Shown in pieces: positions 17,567-27,353 of a stretch of 64,000 nucleotides of DNA. The position numbers and the translations under genes are program-made. The DNA is from Colwellia sp. C2M11. Lineage in GTDB: Bacteria > Pseudomonadota > Gammaproteobacteria > Enterobacterales > Alteromonadaceae. Position 1 is the first letter of the stretch, and the number at the start of each line of letters is the position of its first letter. Location of the stretch: positions 124,001 through 188,000 of the forward strand of contig NZ_JAHKQD010000053.1 in assembly GCF_018860915.1 (NCBI RefSeq), read 5' to 3'. Below the pieces are notes generated by a model. That model was not told where the DNA came from and ran no database searches. It saw only the letters and a list, made by a program, of their open reading frames with translations.

Positions 17567-19849
17567 ATGAGTTCTGAAATTGAATTATTAGCACCCGGTG
17601 GCGATGTTGATGCGATTAAAGCGGCAATAATTGCTGGTGCCGATGCGGTTTACTGTGGTCTAGATACATTCAATGCCCGAAATCGAGCGTCTAACCTATC
17701 CTTTGATGAATTAGTGGGTGTTATTCGATTAGCACACCAGTATCAATGTAAGATATTTCTCACATTGAATATCGTTATTTTAGAGCGCGAATTTAAATCA
17801 TTAGCAAAACTGCTAAGTAAATTAGCCAATACCACGCTTGATGGGGTAATAGTGCAAGATATTGGCATGTTCAATTTAATCACCAAGCACTTTCCTACAT
17901 TAGACATTCACGCATCAACACAACTTACCACGCATAATGTTGGTCAAATTCCATTCTTGAAAAAGTTAGGTGCTTCACGCGTTAACTTATCAAGAGAGTT
18001 GAGCTTAAAAGAAATTAAAGTGATAACAGCGGTAGCCGCAGAGCATGAAACCTTAGTAGAAGTTTTTGTGCATGGTTCACTCTGTGTTGCTTTTTCAGGT
18101 TTATGTTATTCAACTTCTGCCAGTGTTGGTAATTCAGGTAATCGAGGCCGTTGTAGCCAAGCTTGTCGTGAAGAATATGAAACAACGCCTTCGGGCAATA
18201 ACTTTCCGCTGAATATTAAAGACAATTCGGCCTTTTTCGACTTACCAGCCCTTATTGAGGCAGGTGTTCATTCATTTAAAATTGAAGGTCGTATCAAAGG
18301 CGCAAACTATGTACATACCGTAGTAGATAGCTTTCGAAAACAAATTGATGGCTTCGTAAATACTGGTGAGCTAACCGAAGATGGCGAGCGTCTTTATCAA
18401 GTATTTAACCGTGACTTTTCTAATGCTTTCTTACGTGGTGACTTGAACCAGTCAATGTTTATTGATAACCCACGCGATAATTCAACTAAGCATGCAGTAG
18501 ATAAAAGCAAAGCAATTTCTGTGGTTCAAATACATGAAGTTGAACAAGAGCTTCATCAACAAAACAAAGAAATTAAAGCCACTGTTTTTGATAAGATCAA
18601 ACATTTAACCATTGAAAAACTATCACTGACATTAACCTTTTCAGGTGCACTGGATCAGCCTTTAACGATCACAGCAAATGTGATTGAAAAAGACGATAAT
18701 ATTGAATTTAAAGTGCAATCAACCAGCTTACTTACACAAAGTGATAAAGCGAGTATTGATTCAAGCGTTATCGATAAGCGTTTTAAAAGCTTTAACAACA
18801 GCAGCTATAATTTAACAGCAATCAATATTGATAATTTAGCACAAGGGTTAAGTATTCCGTTTAAAGAATTAACCGAATTGAAAAAGCAACTCGCGTTAAC
18901 CTTAAATAACAACAAAGCAGTATTACCCGAAGTGACACTGCCACCACTTAAAAATTATCCTAAACCGACAAACGCTCAAGCAGAATATGTTAAGCCTAAG
19001 TTATCTTTACTGATTTGTGATGAAGAAGATATTAATTTAACTAACGTAACAAATGCTAACGTTTACTTTAAATTACCCGATGCTTATAAACGTGGTTGCA
19101 CTAAATACGTTGATTTTTTCAAACAAAATCCAAAATTAATCCCATGGTTTCCATCGGTATTAATAGGTAAAGATTACGACGTTGCTTTAAATATTTTACA
19201 GCAAGTCAAACCTGAATTGATTGTAACAAATAACACAGGTATCGCTTATGAAGCACACCGGTTAGGCATTAAATGGATTGCAGGTCCATTTTTAAATACA
19301 ACAAACTCTTATGCTTTATTAGCAATGAAAGAAACCTTTGATTGTAGCGGTGCGTTTATCTCAAACGAAATTAACAAGCAACAAATGAGAAGTATTGCCC
19401 GTCCTGAAAATTTTGAATTGTTCTACAGTATTTATCATCCTATTTTATTGATGACTAGCCGACAATGCTTCTTCCAACAAAGTGTCGGTTGTGAAAAACC
19501 AAGAATAGATAACGGTTGCATGCTCTCGTGTGATAAATCAACGAGCATAACCAACTTGAAAGGTGATAATTTTGCTATTGATAAACAAAAAGCAGGTTAC
19601 CCAAGTATTTATAATCAGGATCAGTTTTTAAACATGGAGATCATTAACGATCTCTCTGATTTATATGATGGTTTTATGATTGACCTTACCAACATTGGCG
19701 CCGGCGATAAAGAGTCACCAGATAAAGTTGTATTGATCCGACAGTTTGAGCAACTACTAGCTAAAGCTGCGGATGAAAAAGAGGTTGAACATAATATTAA
19801 TGCACTAGTACCACAGTCAACGAGTGTTCAATATTACAATGGCCTTTAG
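17567..19849 (+). CDS. U32-family protein, RlhA/TrhP-like (predicted RNA hydroxylation)
   Basis: The family was first called peptidase U32. Members RlhA and TrhP in E. coli are needed for hydroxylation of 23S rRNA C2501 and of tRNA wobble uridine. The N-terminal barrel reads LLAPGGDVDAIKAAIIAGAD, then the conserved Cys cluster HGSLCVAFSGLCY with RGRCSQACREEY (about 171-202). KIEGRIKGANYVHTV follows. A second cluster (CFFQQSVGCEKP, GCMLSC) lies near 631-655. The length of 760 fits the long RlhA-type members better than TrhP (about 450). It is a single gene followed by a repeat region. Confidence 0.82.
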   Translation: MSSEIELLAPGGDVDAIKAAIIAGADAVYCGLDTFNARNRASNLSFDELVGVIRLAHQYQCKIFLTLNIVILEREFKSLAKLLSKLANTTLDGVIVQDIGMFNLITKHFPTLDIHASTQLTTHNVGQIPFLKKLGASRVNLSRELSLKEIKVITAVAAEHETLVEVFVHGSLCVAFSGLCYSTSASVGNSGNRGRCSQACREEYETTPSGNNFPLNIKDNSAFFDLPALIEAGVHSFKIEGRIKGANYVHTVVDSFRKQIDGFVNTGELTEDGERLYQVFNRDFSNAFLRGDLNQSMFIDNPRDNSTKHAVDKSKAISVVQIHEVEQELHQQNKEIKATVFDKIKHLTIEKLSLTLTFSGALDQPLTITANVIEKDDNIEFKVQSTSLLTQSDKASIDSSVIDKRFKSFNNSSYNLTAINIDNLAQGLSIPFKELTELKKQLALTLNNNKAVLPEVTLPPLKNYPKPTNAQAEYVKPKLSLLICDEEDINLTNVTNANVYFKLPDAYKRGCTKYVDFFKQNPKLIPWFPSVLIGKDYDVALNILQQVKPELIVTNNTGIAYEAHRLGIKWIAGPFLNTTNSYALLAMKETFDCSGAFISNEINKQQMRSIARPENFELFYSIYHPILLMTSRQCFFQQSVGCEKPRIDNGCMLSCDKSTSITNLKGDNFAIDKQKAGYPSIYNQDQFLNMEIINDLSDLYDGFMIDLTNIGAGDKESPDKVVLIRQFEQLLAKAADEKEVEHNINALVPQSTSVQYYNGL

Positions 19850-19876
19850 TTGAGTACAATTAGCTTATAATAGGAG

Positions 19877-20060
19877 GTTCCGTATTAAGTGACCTACGGA
19901 ATGATGGAATCGACGACTACCGAATTAGCTTCTCGTCATTCTGAACTTGAGTCAGAATCTCATTCGTTATATTCCGTAGTTCAAGGGATTCAGGATCTCA
20001 CGCACTATTCAACCACACGTGTGGGATTCCGTATTAAAATACCTACGGAATGACGGAGCT
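19877..20060. repeat. Mosaic palindromic intergenic repeat, two modules
   Basis: Contains two copies of the CCGTA...TACGG inverted repeat (19877-19902 and 20026-20051), one of ATTCTGA...TCAGAAT between them, and CCACACGTGTGG, a 12-bp palindrome, just before the second copy. It sits between the convergent U32 and GGDEF-EAL genes and may act as a bidirectional hairpin. Confidence 0.85.
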
Positions 20061-20115
20061 AGTGACCTAAGAAGTAGCATTTGAGAAGATCAATGTCATG
20101 AACGTATGTGGGTCA

Positions 20116-22275
20116 TTAGCTTGAATGAGACTCAAAATCTTTCTTTTTTTGATTTTGAAGTAACATAATAAAAGAGCTAAACTCAATTGGCTTACTAAAA
20201 AAGTAACCTTGCACTGAGTTACATGAGTTTTGTTCAAGGAAGTCTAACTGTTCTTGAGTTTCAACACCTTCAGCAATAACCCCTAAATTTAAATTATGTG
20301 CCATAGCAATAACAGCTCTAACAATCGCTTTATCGTTATCATCACTAACAATATCTCTAACAAATGATCGATCAATTTTCAAAAAATCTAAAGGTAGTTT
20401 TTTTAAATACGCCAGCGAACTATAGCCAGTTCCAAAATCATCAATAGAGACACTTACACCAATAGCTCTTACTTTATTCAGTAATTTTTCAGTAATAGCA
20501 TAATCATCAATCATCACGCCTTCCGTGATTTCTAACTCTAATAAACATGGGTCTATTTTATTATTCTTAATACAAGCATGCAGATGAGGAAAAAGGTTTT
20601 CATCAAACACTTGAGCAGGTGACAGGTTCAGTGATATTTTAACTTTATGTCCCATTTTGTTAATTTTATCCACCATTTGACAAGCTGTATCAATTACCCA
20701 CTTACCAATAGTAATAATTAAGCCGCTTTTTTCAGCAATAGCAATAAAAGAGTCAGGAAACAGCATTCCTTTCGTAGGATGATTCCAGCGAATTAACGCC
20801 TCTGCTTTTACAATTTTATTAAGTTCTAAATCTATAATAGGTTGCAAAAACAATTCAAATTCATCATTTTTGATAGCTTCTCTTAGCTCATGCTCAACTT
20901 CAATAATAAGGCGCGATGCATCTTTCATAGACTGAGAATAAAACTGTAATGAATTAGCTTTTGATCTTTTACCGTTATAAGCACTTAAATCAACAAACTT
21001 CATTAATTCTTCAACACTATGTGCATCATGGGGGAAGTTAGCAGCACCTATACTTAAATTAACATTAAAGCTCTCTAATTCACTTGTTTGAAATGGCTCT
21101 CTGGTACAGTCAAGAATTCTTTCAACTACACCTTCACAACAAGCTTGATTATCGATATCAGTTAATATAATAGCAAATTCATCACCGCCTACCCTTGCGA
21201 TGAAATCAGATGTTTTAATACTACTTTTAATACGACCACTGACTTCAATAAGTAACTTATCTCCTTCATCATGACCATAGAATTCGTTATGACGCCTAAA
21301 ATCATTAACATCAACATACAATAAATAAAAAGGAATATTAGATATTATTTGTTTTTCCAATCTTTGCCAAAACGAAATTCGGTTAGGTAGTTGAGTTAAC
21401 AAATCCTGTAAATCACTTTTTTCATTTCGTTGTACTAAATATTTAATATTACTTATGTCATTAGCAAAAATAATCCAGTTCTTTATTTCATTTAAATCAT
21501 CTAAAACGGGATATAAAGCAACTTTTAACCATTTCAATGTCGATGGTGGCGACATCCAACATAGCTCGCCATCCCAACTAGATTTAGTAGCGATAATACG
21601 TTCATATTCTGGTAATTGATTTTTTAAAAGTTGTACAATAATATCTACAGGATTTGAAGACTCATGAGTTGAAGAGCCACCTTGTTCAAATAAATGTAAC
21701 GCAGCTGTATTAGCAATAATAGTCGTTAAATCACTTTTTGTAATAAGTACTGCAAAGCCGGCATTCTCAATTGCTTTCGTTAGCGCGGTAATAATATTTT
21801 CTTGTTCGTAAGGTTTATTAAAAATAGCGAGAATTCTTGTATGCAAATACTCATTTTGTTCTATTAAATGATCATTATAGAGAGAGAGTTCTCGAGCAGA
21901 CTGCATTGTACTTTGGCGAAGTGTAAAGTCTTCAGTTTGATTGCTGATAATCAGTAAACTTTGATCGTCTTGTTTAATTGCAATCGCTTCTAAATGTAAT
22001 TCTTTGTTGTTTGCAACAACTTCAGTCCAAAAGCCAGAGCGAACCCGATTATCTTCACTGCCATTCCATATTAGTTGCGCATCAATAAGAAAATCTTGTA
22101 AAAAAGGTGTGTTATCGTCAATACTAAAAACTTTTTGACTAGCAGAAAGAGGAAGTAATTCAGTTGCCCATAAGCAAGAGCCCCCAACAAGTTTAAAAAG
22201 ATTAAGACTACCCTCAACAGGTTCTATAATCACTTGTTGCATTGCATTGAGTACATTATTTAGTATCGAAGTCAT
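20116..22275 (-). CDS. PAS-GGDEF-EAL cyclic-di-GMP enzyme
   Basis: Predicted soluble enzyme of cyclic-di-GMP turnover. An N-terminal region of about 130 residues of unrecognised type (LVGGSCLWATELLPL) is followed by a PAS-like sensor (about 170-290). A GGDEF domain has VGGDEFAI (about 300-455). An EAL domain has EALIRW, LELEITEG, DDFGTGYSSLAYLK and IAEGVETQEQ (about 470-715). Both catalytic signatures look intact, so synthesis, breakdown or both are possible. I choose the ATG at 22275, 4 bp after the GTPase stop with AAGAGAG upstream, over an earlier ATG that overlaps the GTPase gene. It is the last gene of the GTPase operon. Confidence 0.9.
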   Translation of the reverse strand: MTSILNNVLNAMQQVIIEPVEGSLNLFKLVGGSCLWATELLPLSASQKVFSIDDNTPFLQDFLIDAQLIWNGSEDNRVRSGFWTEVVANNKELHLEAIAIKQDDQSLLIISNQTEDFTLRQSTMQSARELSLYNDHLIEQNEYLHTRILAIFNKPYEQENIITALTKAIENAGFAVLITKSDLTTIIANTAALHLFEQGGSSTHESSNPVDIIVQLLKNQLPEYERIIATKSSWDGELCWMSPPSTLKWLKVALYPVLDDLNEIKNWIIFANDISNIKYLVQRNEKSDLQDLLTQLPNRISFWQRLEKQIISNIPFYLLYVDVNDFRRHNEFYGHDEGDKLLIEVSGRIKSSIKTSDFIARVGGDEFAIILTDIDNQACCEGVVERILDCTREPFQTSELESFNVNLSIGAANFPHDAHSVEELMKFVDLSAYNGKRSKANSLQFYSQSMKDASRLIIEVEHELREAIKNDEFELFLQPIIDLELNKIVKAEALIRWNHPTKGMLFPDSFIAIAEKSGLIITIGKWVIDTACQMVDKINKMGHKVKISLNLSPAQVFDENLFPHLHACIKNNKIDPCLLELEITEGVMIDDYAITEKLLNKVRAIGVSVSIDDFGTGYSSLAYLKKLPLDFLKIDRSFVRDIVSDDNDKAIVRAVIAMAHNLNLGVIAEGVETQEQLDFLEQNSCNSVQGYFFSKPIEFSSFIMLLQNQKKKDFESHSS

Positions 22276-22279
22276 GCGA

Positions 22280-22774
22280 TTAACTCTCTTGCAGCAATTT
22301 AGCCAACTCAATAAACATGTTATCTACATTTGCACCGGTTTTAGCACTTGTATAGAAATGTAAATCAAACAAATCGTTATAATCTTCTAGCCCTTTATCT
22401 TCCCAATGCCAACTTGGTTGTAAATCACTTTTATTGATAGCCAGAATAGCAGGACATTTAGCAACTTTACGGGCGAGACTGTGAATCTCTAAACCTTCAA
22501 TTAAAGAGGTTGTGCGTGTTTGATCAGCCACAATAATATAGGCTGAGGCGCCACGTAAATAACGTTCTTGAAAAGCATTATAGCGATCATTACCTTCAAT
22601 ATCCCAAAGCATAAATTGCAGAGAATTATTTTCTAGCGTGACAACCTTTTTATCAATTTTAACACCGATAGTGGTTAGGTATTTTTCATTAAAAATGCCT
22701 TCCACAAATTGCTTAACTAAACTTGTTTTTCCTACGCTAGACGCACCGAGTAAACAAATTTTCTTTTGAATCAA
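22280..22774 (-). CDS. Ras/Rab-like small GTPase
   Basis: Small GTP-binding switch protein of the Ras superfamily, 164 residues with no extra domain. G1 is GASSVGKT (10-17), the G2 Thr is T35 in YLTTIG, G3 is WDIEG (57-61), G4 is NKSD (114-117) and G5 is TSAKTG (142-147). The position matching Ras Gln61 is Asn62, so intrinsic GTP hydrolysis may be slow or need a partner. There is no C-terminal Cys for lipid attachment. It lies between a roadblock-like/OmpA protein and a GGDEF-EAL enzyme in one operon. Prokaryotic Ras-like proteins of the MglA and Rup groups are the known relatives; the exact group was not determined. Confidence 0.9.
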   Translation of the reverse strand: MIQKKICLLGASSVGKTSLVKQFVEGIFNEKYLTTIGVKIDKKVVTLENNSLQFMLWDIEGNDRYNAFQERYLRGASAYIIVADQTRTTSLIEGLEIHSLARKVAKCPAILAINKSDLQPSWHWEDKGLEDYNDLFDLHFYTSAKTGANVDNMFIELAKLLQES

Positions 22775-22802
22775 AAGCCGTCTCCAATTTCTGTATAGTG
22801 CT

Positions 22803-22841
22803 GTTAAAATGCCAGTTGATATACGGCATATCCCTTTTAAC
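22803..22841 (-). other. Imperfect hairpin in the gap before the GTPase gene
   Basis: GTTAAAA (22803-22809) pairs with TTTTAAC (22835-22841), and ATGCC (22809-22813) with GGCAT (22825-22829), leaving a small bulge. It fills the only real gap (96 bp) in the four-gene operon and could set relative expression of the genes either side. Confidence 0.4.
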
Positions 22842-22870
22842 GTTTATTCTACATTTACATTTGTACTTGA

Positions 22871-24652
22871 TTACATTTCATTGTTTGTTTTTTCATCATT
22901 ACTTACATATAGCACGTTAAAGATAACTTTTCTTGCATTATTTTTTACTTTCATAATATCTATTTGCCCTAAACCTGTAACATACATTTGCGCTTTACTT
23001 AGCCCTAAAAGGTTTAAAGCATCACCCGTATTTTCTCCGCGTTGCCTACTTAATAACGTATTCTTAGCAATACTACCTGAATTATCACTACAGCCAATAA
23101 TGACTAGACCAACGTTTAAATCAAGTTGATCGGCTAATTGATTTAGTTGATGAAAGTATTGATAAAGTTGCTGCAGAGTTAATTGCATACTAGGTGTTAC
23201 ATCAGCACTAGCAACAGGAAACTCAAGTTGAATCGTTGATATTCTACCAACTAAATCTTTAAATATTTGCGCTTTAATCGCCTTACTTGTAATAGCTTCA
23301 TTAGCAAAAGGAGGCTTAATATCCTCTATTATTAAGTTTCTTTCTAACGTAAAACCAGCAGCCGTCAGTGCACTTAGTAGTTTTGCAGACTTTAATACCG
23401 CTAATGTCCCCGACAAGTGTAAAATTTTGCTATGCCACATCATGGTAATTTCAGGGTATTCGAGCAAAATTCTCTGTGCTCTAGTATTTAGAATTTCAAG
23501 GTCTAAAGAATGATAAAGTCGCTCAGTTAGTGATAATTGCTCAATAGTTAAATCATTTTTTTGTAACCAATCAGAAACAGAGATAGCATCAGGATCACGT
23601 AAAATATCAAGCACAACCTTATTATGATCTTGTACTTCAATATGATTAATAACAACACCTGACTCATGATCTAAAGTCATCAACTTATCGTTTAATACTT
23701 GATTTTCCCACCACTTTACTGTCTGAAAGCCAAGAATAATGATAAAAAATAAAACAGCTAACCAAGCAAACCAAGGTGTTTTGTTATTTTTAGGTTCAGT
23801 TGTTTTTTGCTCTGCTAATAAACAATCTCTCAGTAAATTTTCGGCAGTAACAAAGGCTTCATTATCGCCGTTAAACTGCATAAGCTCACTAGCATATAAA
23901 CTGTGAATACTTTCTAATATTATTTGTAGTTTATCACTAACTTTTTGCGGTGGTTTACCTGTTACCGCAGCTACAACCAAGGCATTAGGCCCAGGCTTTA
24001 TTAATAAGGTGAAATTATCGGTTGTCACCGTTTCTAGCTGTTCTTTTAATCCATCTTCATTATCTAAGAAAGAATCACCAACAAAGTCATTAATTGCCGT
24101 TAACATAGAAGAAATTAAATCAGCATCACTTTTCGCTGTGTTATTAAAATTAACCGAGTTAAGTAATAAACCTGTTTCTCGGTGGATCAAAAAAACATGT
24201 TCAACTCGATAGACAAATGTTTGTGAAGCAACATATTGGGAGAATTTAACCCCCGCTTGCCAAGCTTTAATACGCCAAGTTAACCCCTTAAATGTGAGAC
24301 TACTATCAATTAACTGATTTGTTTTTTCCATAAAATCAGTTAGAAAAGCTGTCACGGATTTTCTAACTAAACTGCCCATTAAGGGATAAAGAGAATTAAC
24401 TAATCTGTCACTATTATGTGCAACCGAATCTTCGACTGCATTTTCTACAATAGGCAATAAAACTTTATTAACTGAGCCATCTTTTTTTTGTCTATCATGT
24501 AGTGCTTCAGAAAGTACTTCACCCACAATAGTACGTGCTTCTTTTTGAATAGCGTCGGTTACCACATGACTGTTTTTACCCAGTATTAGCGATCTTAATT
24601 GTTCAAGTTGCTGCTGAGATTCAACTTGTTTGGCTTCGGTCGACTTCGACAT
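22871..24652 (-). CDS. Roadblock-like / single-TM / OmpA-domain envelope protein
   Basis: Predicted inner-membrane protein that links cytoplasm to cell wall. Residues 15-25 (LEQLRSLILG) match a motif in the co-operonic coiled-coil protein. Residues 81-100 read SDRLVNSLYPLMGSLVRKSV. About 148-265 (VFLIHRETGLLLNSV, DADLISSMLTAINDFVGDSF, GPNALVVAAV) resembles a roadblock/longin-type small-GTPase regulator fold. One membrane segment lies at 294-312. A periplasmic stretch with BON-like character leads to an OmpA peptidoglycan-binding domain (about 485-580, IIGCSDNSGS, LSRQRGENTGDAL). Its start overlaps the upstream stop (TAATG). The roadblock assignment is by pattern only. Confidence 0.78.
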   Translation of the reverse strand: MSKSTEAKQVESQQQLEQLRSLILGKNSHVVTDAIQKEARTIVGEVLSEALHDRQKKDGSVNKVLLPIVENAVEDSVAHNSDRLVNSLYPLMGSLVRKSVTAFLTDFMEKTNQLIDSSLTFKGLTWRIKAWQAGVKFSQYVASQTFVYRVEHVFLIHRETGLLLNSVNFNNTAKSDADLISSMLTAINDFVGDSFLDNEDGLKEQLETVTTDNFTLLIKPGPNALVVAAVTGKPPQKVSDKLQIILESIHSLYASELMQFNGDNEAFVTAENLLRDCLLAEQKTTEPKNNKTPWFAWLAVLFFIIILGFQTVKWWENQVLNDKLMTLDHESGVVINHIEVQDHNKVVLDILRDPDAISVSDWLQKNDLTIEQLSLTERLYHSLDLEILNTRAQRILLEYPEITMMWHSKILHLSGTLAVLKSAKLLSALTAAGFTLERNLIIEDIKPPFANEAITSKAIKAQIFKDLVGRISTIQLEFPVASADVTPSMQLTLQQLYQYFHQLNQLADQLDLNVGLVIIGCSDNSGSIAKNTLLSRQRGENTGDALNLLGLSKAQMYVTGLGQIDIMKVKNNARKVIFNVLYVSNDEKTNNEM

Positions 24653-25188
24653 TACAGCTGGTCATCTTCCAAGTTTGTTGCCATTGTCGCTAGCAACTTA
24701 GCCAGTGTTTTCCGGTCTGTTTTAGATGAGCTTAATTCATTTGATACCGCATCAAGGTGATTTTTAAGTTGCTCTAGTTGCTCATTAAAACCATTAGACA
24801 GTAAGGCACTTTCGCTGTTCAGCGCCTGTTCAATATCTTTAAAGTCTTGCTGTGTGGCTACGGTAAACATTTCAAATTCTGATACAAGATTGGTATGTTC
24901 TTTTTGCATACTCTCTTCATTGTCATCATGGCGTTTATCTACAAAATTTACTTGTTTTTCTATATTGTCTAACTGCTGACTAATATCTCTTTGTATTTTT
25001 TCTAAACGAATTGTAAACTTTCTCTCCTGTTCGTTGATGGCATGTTCCATATCGCTTCGTAATGTCGTTAGTTGTGTAATTAACTGCTGTTGGGCATCAC
25101 CAAAGACAATTTGTCTAAGTTGATCAAGTTCTCCAAGGGGGGTAATAGGCTCTTGTGCTGCTTTATCGTTTTTGTTTTTATTTGACAT
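24652..25188 (-). CDS. Coiled-coil protein, first gene of the GTPase operon
   Basis: No named family is recognised. Residues after about 20 read LDQLRQIVFGDAQQQL, matching the LEQLRSLILG motif at the N-terminus of the next gene product. The remainder (about 35-160) is almost all heptad-like, with many Glu, Gln, Lys and Asn residues, so it is probably a long cytoplasmic coiled coil. I start at the ATG at 25188 (GGAA upstream) rather than an in-frame TTG seven codons earlier. Its stop overlaps the start of the OmpA-domain gene, which implies translational coupling and perhaps a physical complex. Confidence 0.75.
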   Translation of the reverse strand: MSNKNKNDKAAQEPITPLGELDQLRQIVFGDAQQQLITQLTTLRSDMEHAINEQERKFTIRLEKIQRDISQQLDNIEKQVNFVDKRHDDNEESMQKEHTNLVSEFEMFTVATQQDFKDIEQALNSESALLSNGFNEQLEQLKNHLDAVSNELSSSKTDRKTLAKLLATMATNLEDDQL

Positions 25189-25570
25189 ACGAATATTCCA
25201 TTTAAGCAAAAATAGTGCGTTATATTTTTTGTATTCCAGTAAATTTAAATATACTTATCGAGATAGAGCTTTTTAAACTGATTTAAATTAATACTATAGC
25301 ACCACAATGATTATTATCTATACAGTATCCTAACTTTATTTTTTAAACTTACTTAATAAAGCTAACATTAAAATTAGCGCAACTATTGAAAAGTTTACTG
25401 CTATAGTTATGAGCGTCTTAATAGCTCTTTTAATAGCTCTACTTACCCATAATCAGTGTTTAAAATATAACAAATATATATAATTCAATTAGCTACATTA
25501 AAAAATATTGACTATAATGGCGTAGCAAAATAAATAAAACGAAGTTTCAAAGTTAACTAAAGGATAATAA
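25189..25570. other. Divergent promoter region, GTPase operon and chemoreceptor
   Basis: AT-rich spacer of 382 bp. On the minus strand TGCTATAGT (25293-25301) is an extended -10 for the GTPase operon. On the plus strand TATAAT (25513-25518) is a -10 for the chemoreceptor, with no clear -35. TTAATAGCTCT occurs twice 12 bp apart (25418-25428 and 25430-25440), a possible operator. No small gene or RNA is seen. Confidence 0.45.
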
Positions 25571-27109
25571 ATGGCTAATACAACCAACAAAGAACTCAAT
25601 TTTTCAAATGATGAACAATTAGTTTCTATCACCGACTTACAAGGAGATATTGTTTATGCAAATGAAGAGTTCTGTCGGGTAGCTGGCTATACTTTAGAAG
25701 AACTTAAAGGACAACATCACAATATTGTTCGCCACCCGAACATGCCAAAAGAAGCGTTTGCTGATATGTGGAAGAAGTTAAAAAATGGTGAATCTTGGCG
25801 TGGTATGATTAAAAATCGTTGTAAAAATGGCGATTATTATTGGGTAGATGCCTACGTAACCCCTTTATCAGAAGGAGGTAGAATTACCGGTTATCAATCA
25901 GTCAGGGTAAAACCCACGACTCAACAAAAAAATGATGCTCAAAATTTTTATGATAAATTAAATGCTCAAAAAACTGTGACAGATTTTCACGCAAACACAA
26001 AATTAAAACGTCTTATTATCGGACTTATTCTCGCCACTTCCCTTTTATTTTCTTTATTATATTTAGACTCATATATCACCGCAGTTATTATTTTGTTTAA
26101 TATCATGGCCACAGCACTTATTTTTTCTGAAGAATTATTTACCTTTCCAAACTATGTAGAAGAAATTAAAAAACGATCTGATAGTCCATCTCGCTTTATT
26201 TTTACCGGTAAGGGCTTAACCAATATAACGAAATATCAAACTACCTTATTGCAAGCGCGTATACGTACAGTTCTAGGTCGTAGTTATGACGCAGGAAAAA
26301 TATTATCAGGTCAAGCGAATGCTTTAAAGGTAGCCTCAAACGAAATGCTGACAGGAACTGCCAATATTAATCAACAATTAGAGCAATTCTCTACTGCTAT
26401 TGGTGAAATGAGTGGCACGATTAATAATGTTAGTGAAAATACGGTATCGACCCATGATAAAGTAACACAAGTTCAACAAGAATGTGACGATGCGACCAAT
26501 TTAGTAACAAACAATCAGAAAAGAATGAAGAGCCTCGCTAATGATGTTCATTCTGCTGCAAACAGTGCTGAGAGTTTAGTGCTCGATGTTGATAAAATTT
26601 CAGGAATCATGAGTGAGATTCAAGGTATTGCTGATCAAACTAATTTACTAGCTCTTAATGCTGCAATTGAAGCAGCAAGAGCTGGAGAGCAAGGACGAGG
26701 CTTTGCTGTGGTTGCCGATGAAGTTAGAACATTAGCGAGTAGAACTCAAGATGCAACCGGAGATATACAACGTTCAGTGTTAGAATTACAAAAAACTTTA
26801 CAAGAGTGGAGTAAAGTAATGCTAGTGAGTAAGGATAGTGCTGAAGCATGCTCTGCTAATACATTAATTATTAAACAAGCTATCGAAAATATCATGAACA
26901 GTATTGGTGATGTCAGTGATATGACCGCACAAATATCAACCGCTACAGAAGAACAAAGCGTGGTGTCTGAGCAGATGAATAAGCAAATTACAGATATAGA
27001 TATTATTTCAAAAGAAAATGAAATGCTATGTAATAAAGTAAGTTTAAGTGGAGAAAATGTTAACAAAAGTGCCAAAGAAATCGAAGAATTGAGTACTACA
27101 TTCCACTAA
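25571..27109 (+). CDS. Methyl-accepting chemotaxis protein with Aer-type PAS domain
   Basis: Chemoreceptor that signals to CheA/CheW. An N-terminal cytoplasmic PAS domain (about 10-120, [52 protein letters not shown]) matches the Aer type, which senses redox or energy state via bound FAD. Two close hydrophobic segments (about 147-185) form a membrane hairpin with almost no periplasmic part. The signalling tip reads [20 protein letters not shown] followed by [12 protein letters not shown] (about 355-390). At 512 residues it is near Aer length (506). ATG follows AAAGGATAATAA. It is divergent from the GTPase operon. Confidence 0.92.
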   Translation: MANTTNKELNFSNDEQLVSITDLQGDIVYANEEFCRVAGYTLEELKGQHHNIVRHPNMPKEAFADMWKKLKNGESWRGMIKNRCKNGDYYWVDAYVTPLSEGGRITGYQSVRVKPTTQQKNDAQNFYDKLNAQKTVTDFHANTKLKRLIIGLILATSLLFSLLYLDSYITAVIILFNIMATALIFSEELFTFPNYVEEIKKRSDSPSRFIFTGKGLTNITKYQTTLLQARIRTVLGRSYDAGKILSGQANALKVASNEMLTGTANINQQLEQFSTAIGEMSGTINNVSENTVSTHDKVTQVQQECDDATNLVTNNQKRMKSLANDVHSAANSAESLVLDVDKISGIMSEIQGIADQTNLLALNAAIEAARAGEQGRGFAVVADEVRTLASRTQDATGDIQRSVLELQKTLQEWSKVMLVSKDSAEACSANTLIIKQAIENIMNSIGDVSDMTAQISTATEEQSVVSEQMNKQITDIDIISKENEMLCNKVSLSGENVNKSAKEIEELSTTFH

Positions 27110-27153
27110 CCCTCTGATTCATCATTAGGCTTAAAAAGCAATTATCAGTATTA

Positions 27154-27200
27154 TTACTCCGTAAATAGTTTATTCCGTAACAAGTGATTTATGGAGTAAC
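27154..27200. repeat. Diverged copy of the palindromic intergenic repeat
   Basis: ATTCCGTAACAAGTGATTTA (27172 onward) aligns with the ATTCCGTATTAAGTGACCTA module found at 14326 and 19877. It lies within a larger inverted repeat, TTACTCCGTAAAT (27154-27166) with ATTTATGGAGTAA (27187-27199), 12 of 13 paired. It follows the chemoreceptor stop and may terminate its transcript. Confidence 0.65.
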
Positions 27201-27353
27201 CTATGGAGTAACTGAATTATAAAATATAACTCGACTATGGATTATTACTTTTGCCGATCACAAATCTAACAAAACACACTAAAATGAAAAAGCACCGTGA
27301 TATAACCAACGACAGTGCTACCAATACCCCCAGTGATATAAAGGGTAACCTTA

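Noticed and set aside
22809-23129. Plus-strand open frame across the end of the OmpA-domain gene
   Set aside because: It is antisense to the OmpA domain and has no support of its own.
25418-25440. Two TTAATAGCTCT repeats as a possible CRISPR or integration site
   Set aside because: Only two short units with a 12-bp period and no spacers; at most an operator, listed in the divergent region entry.
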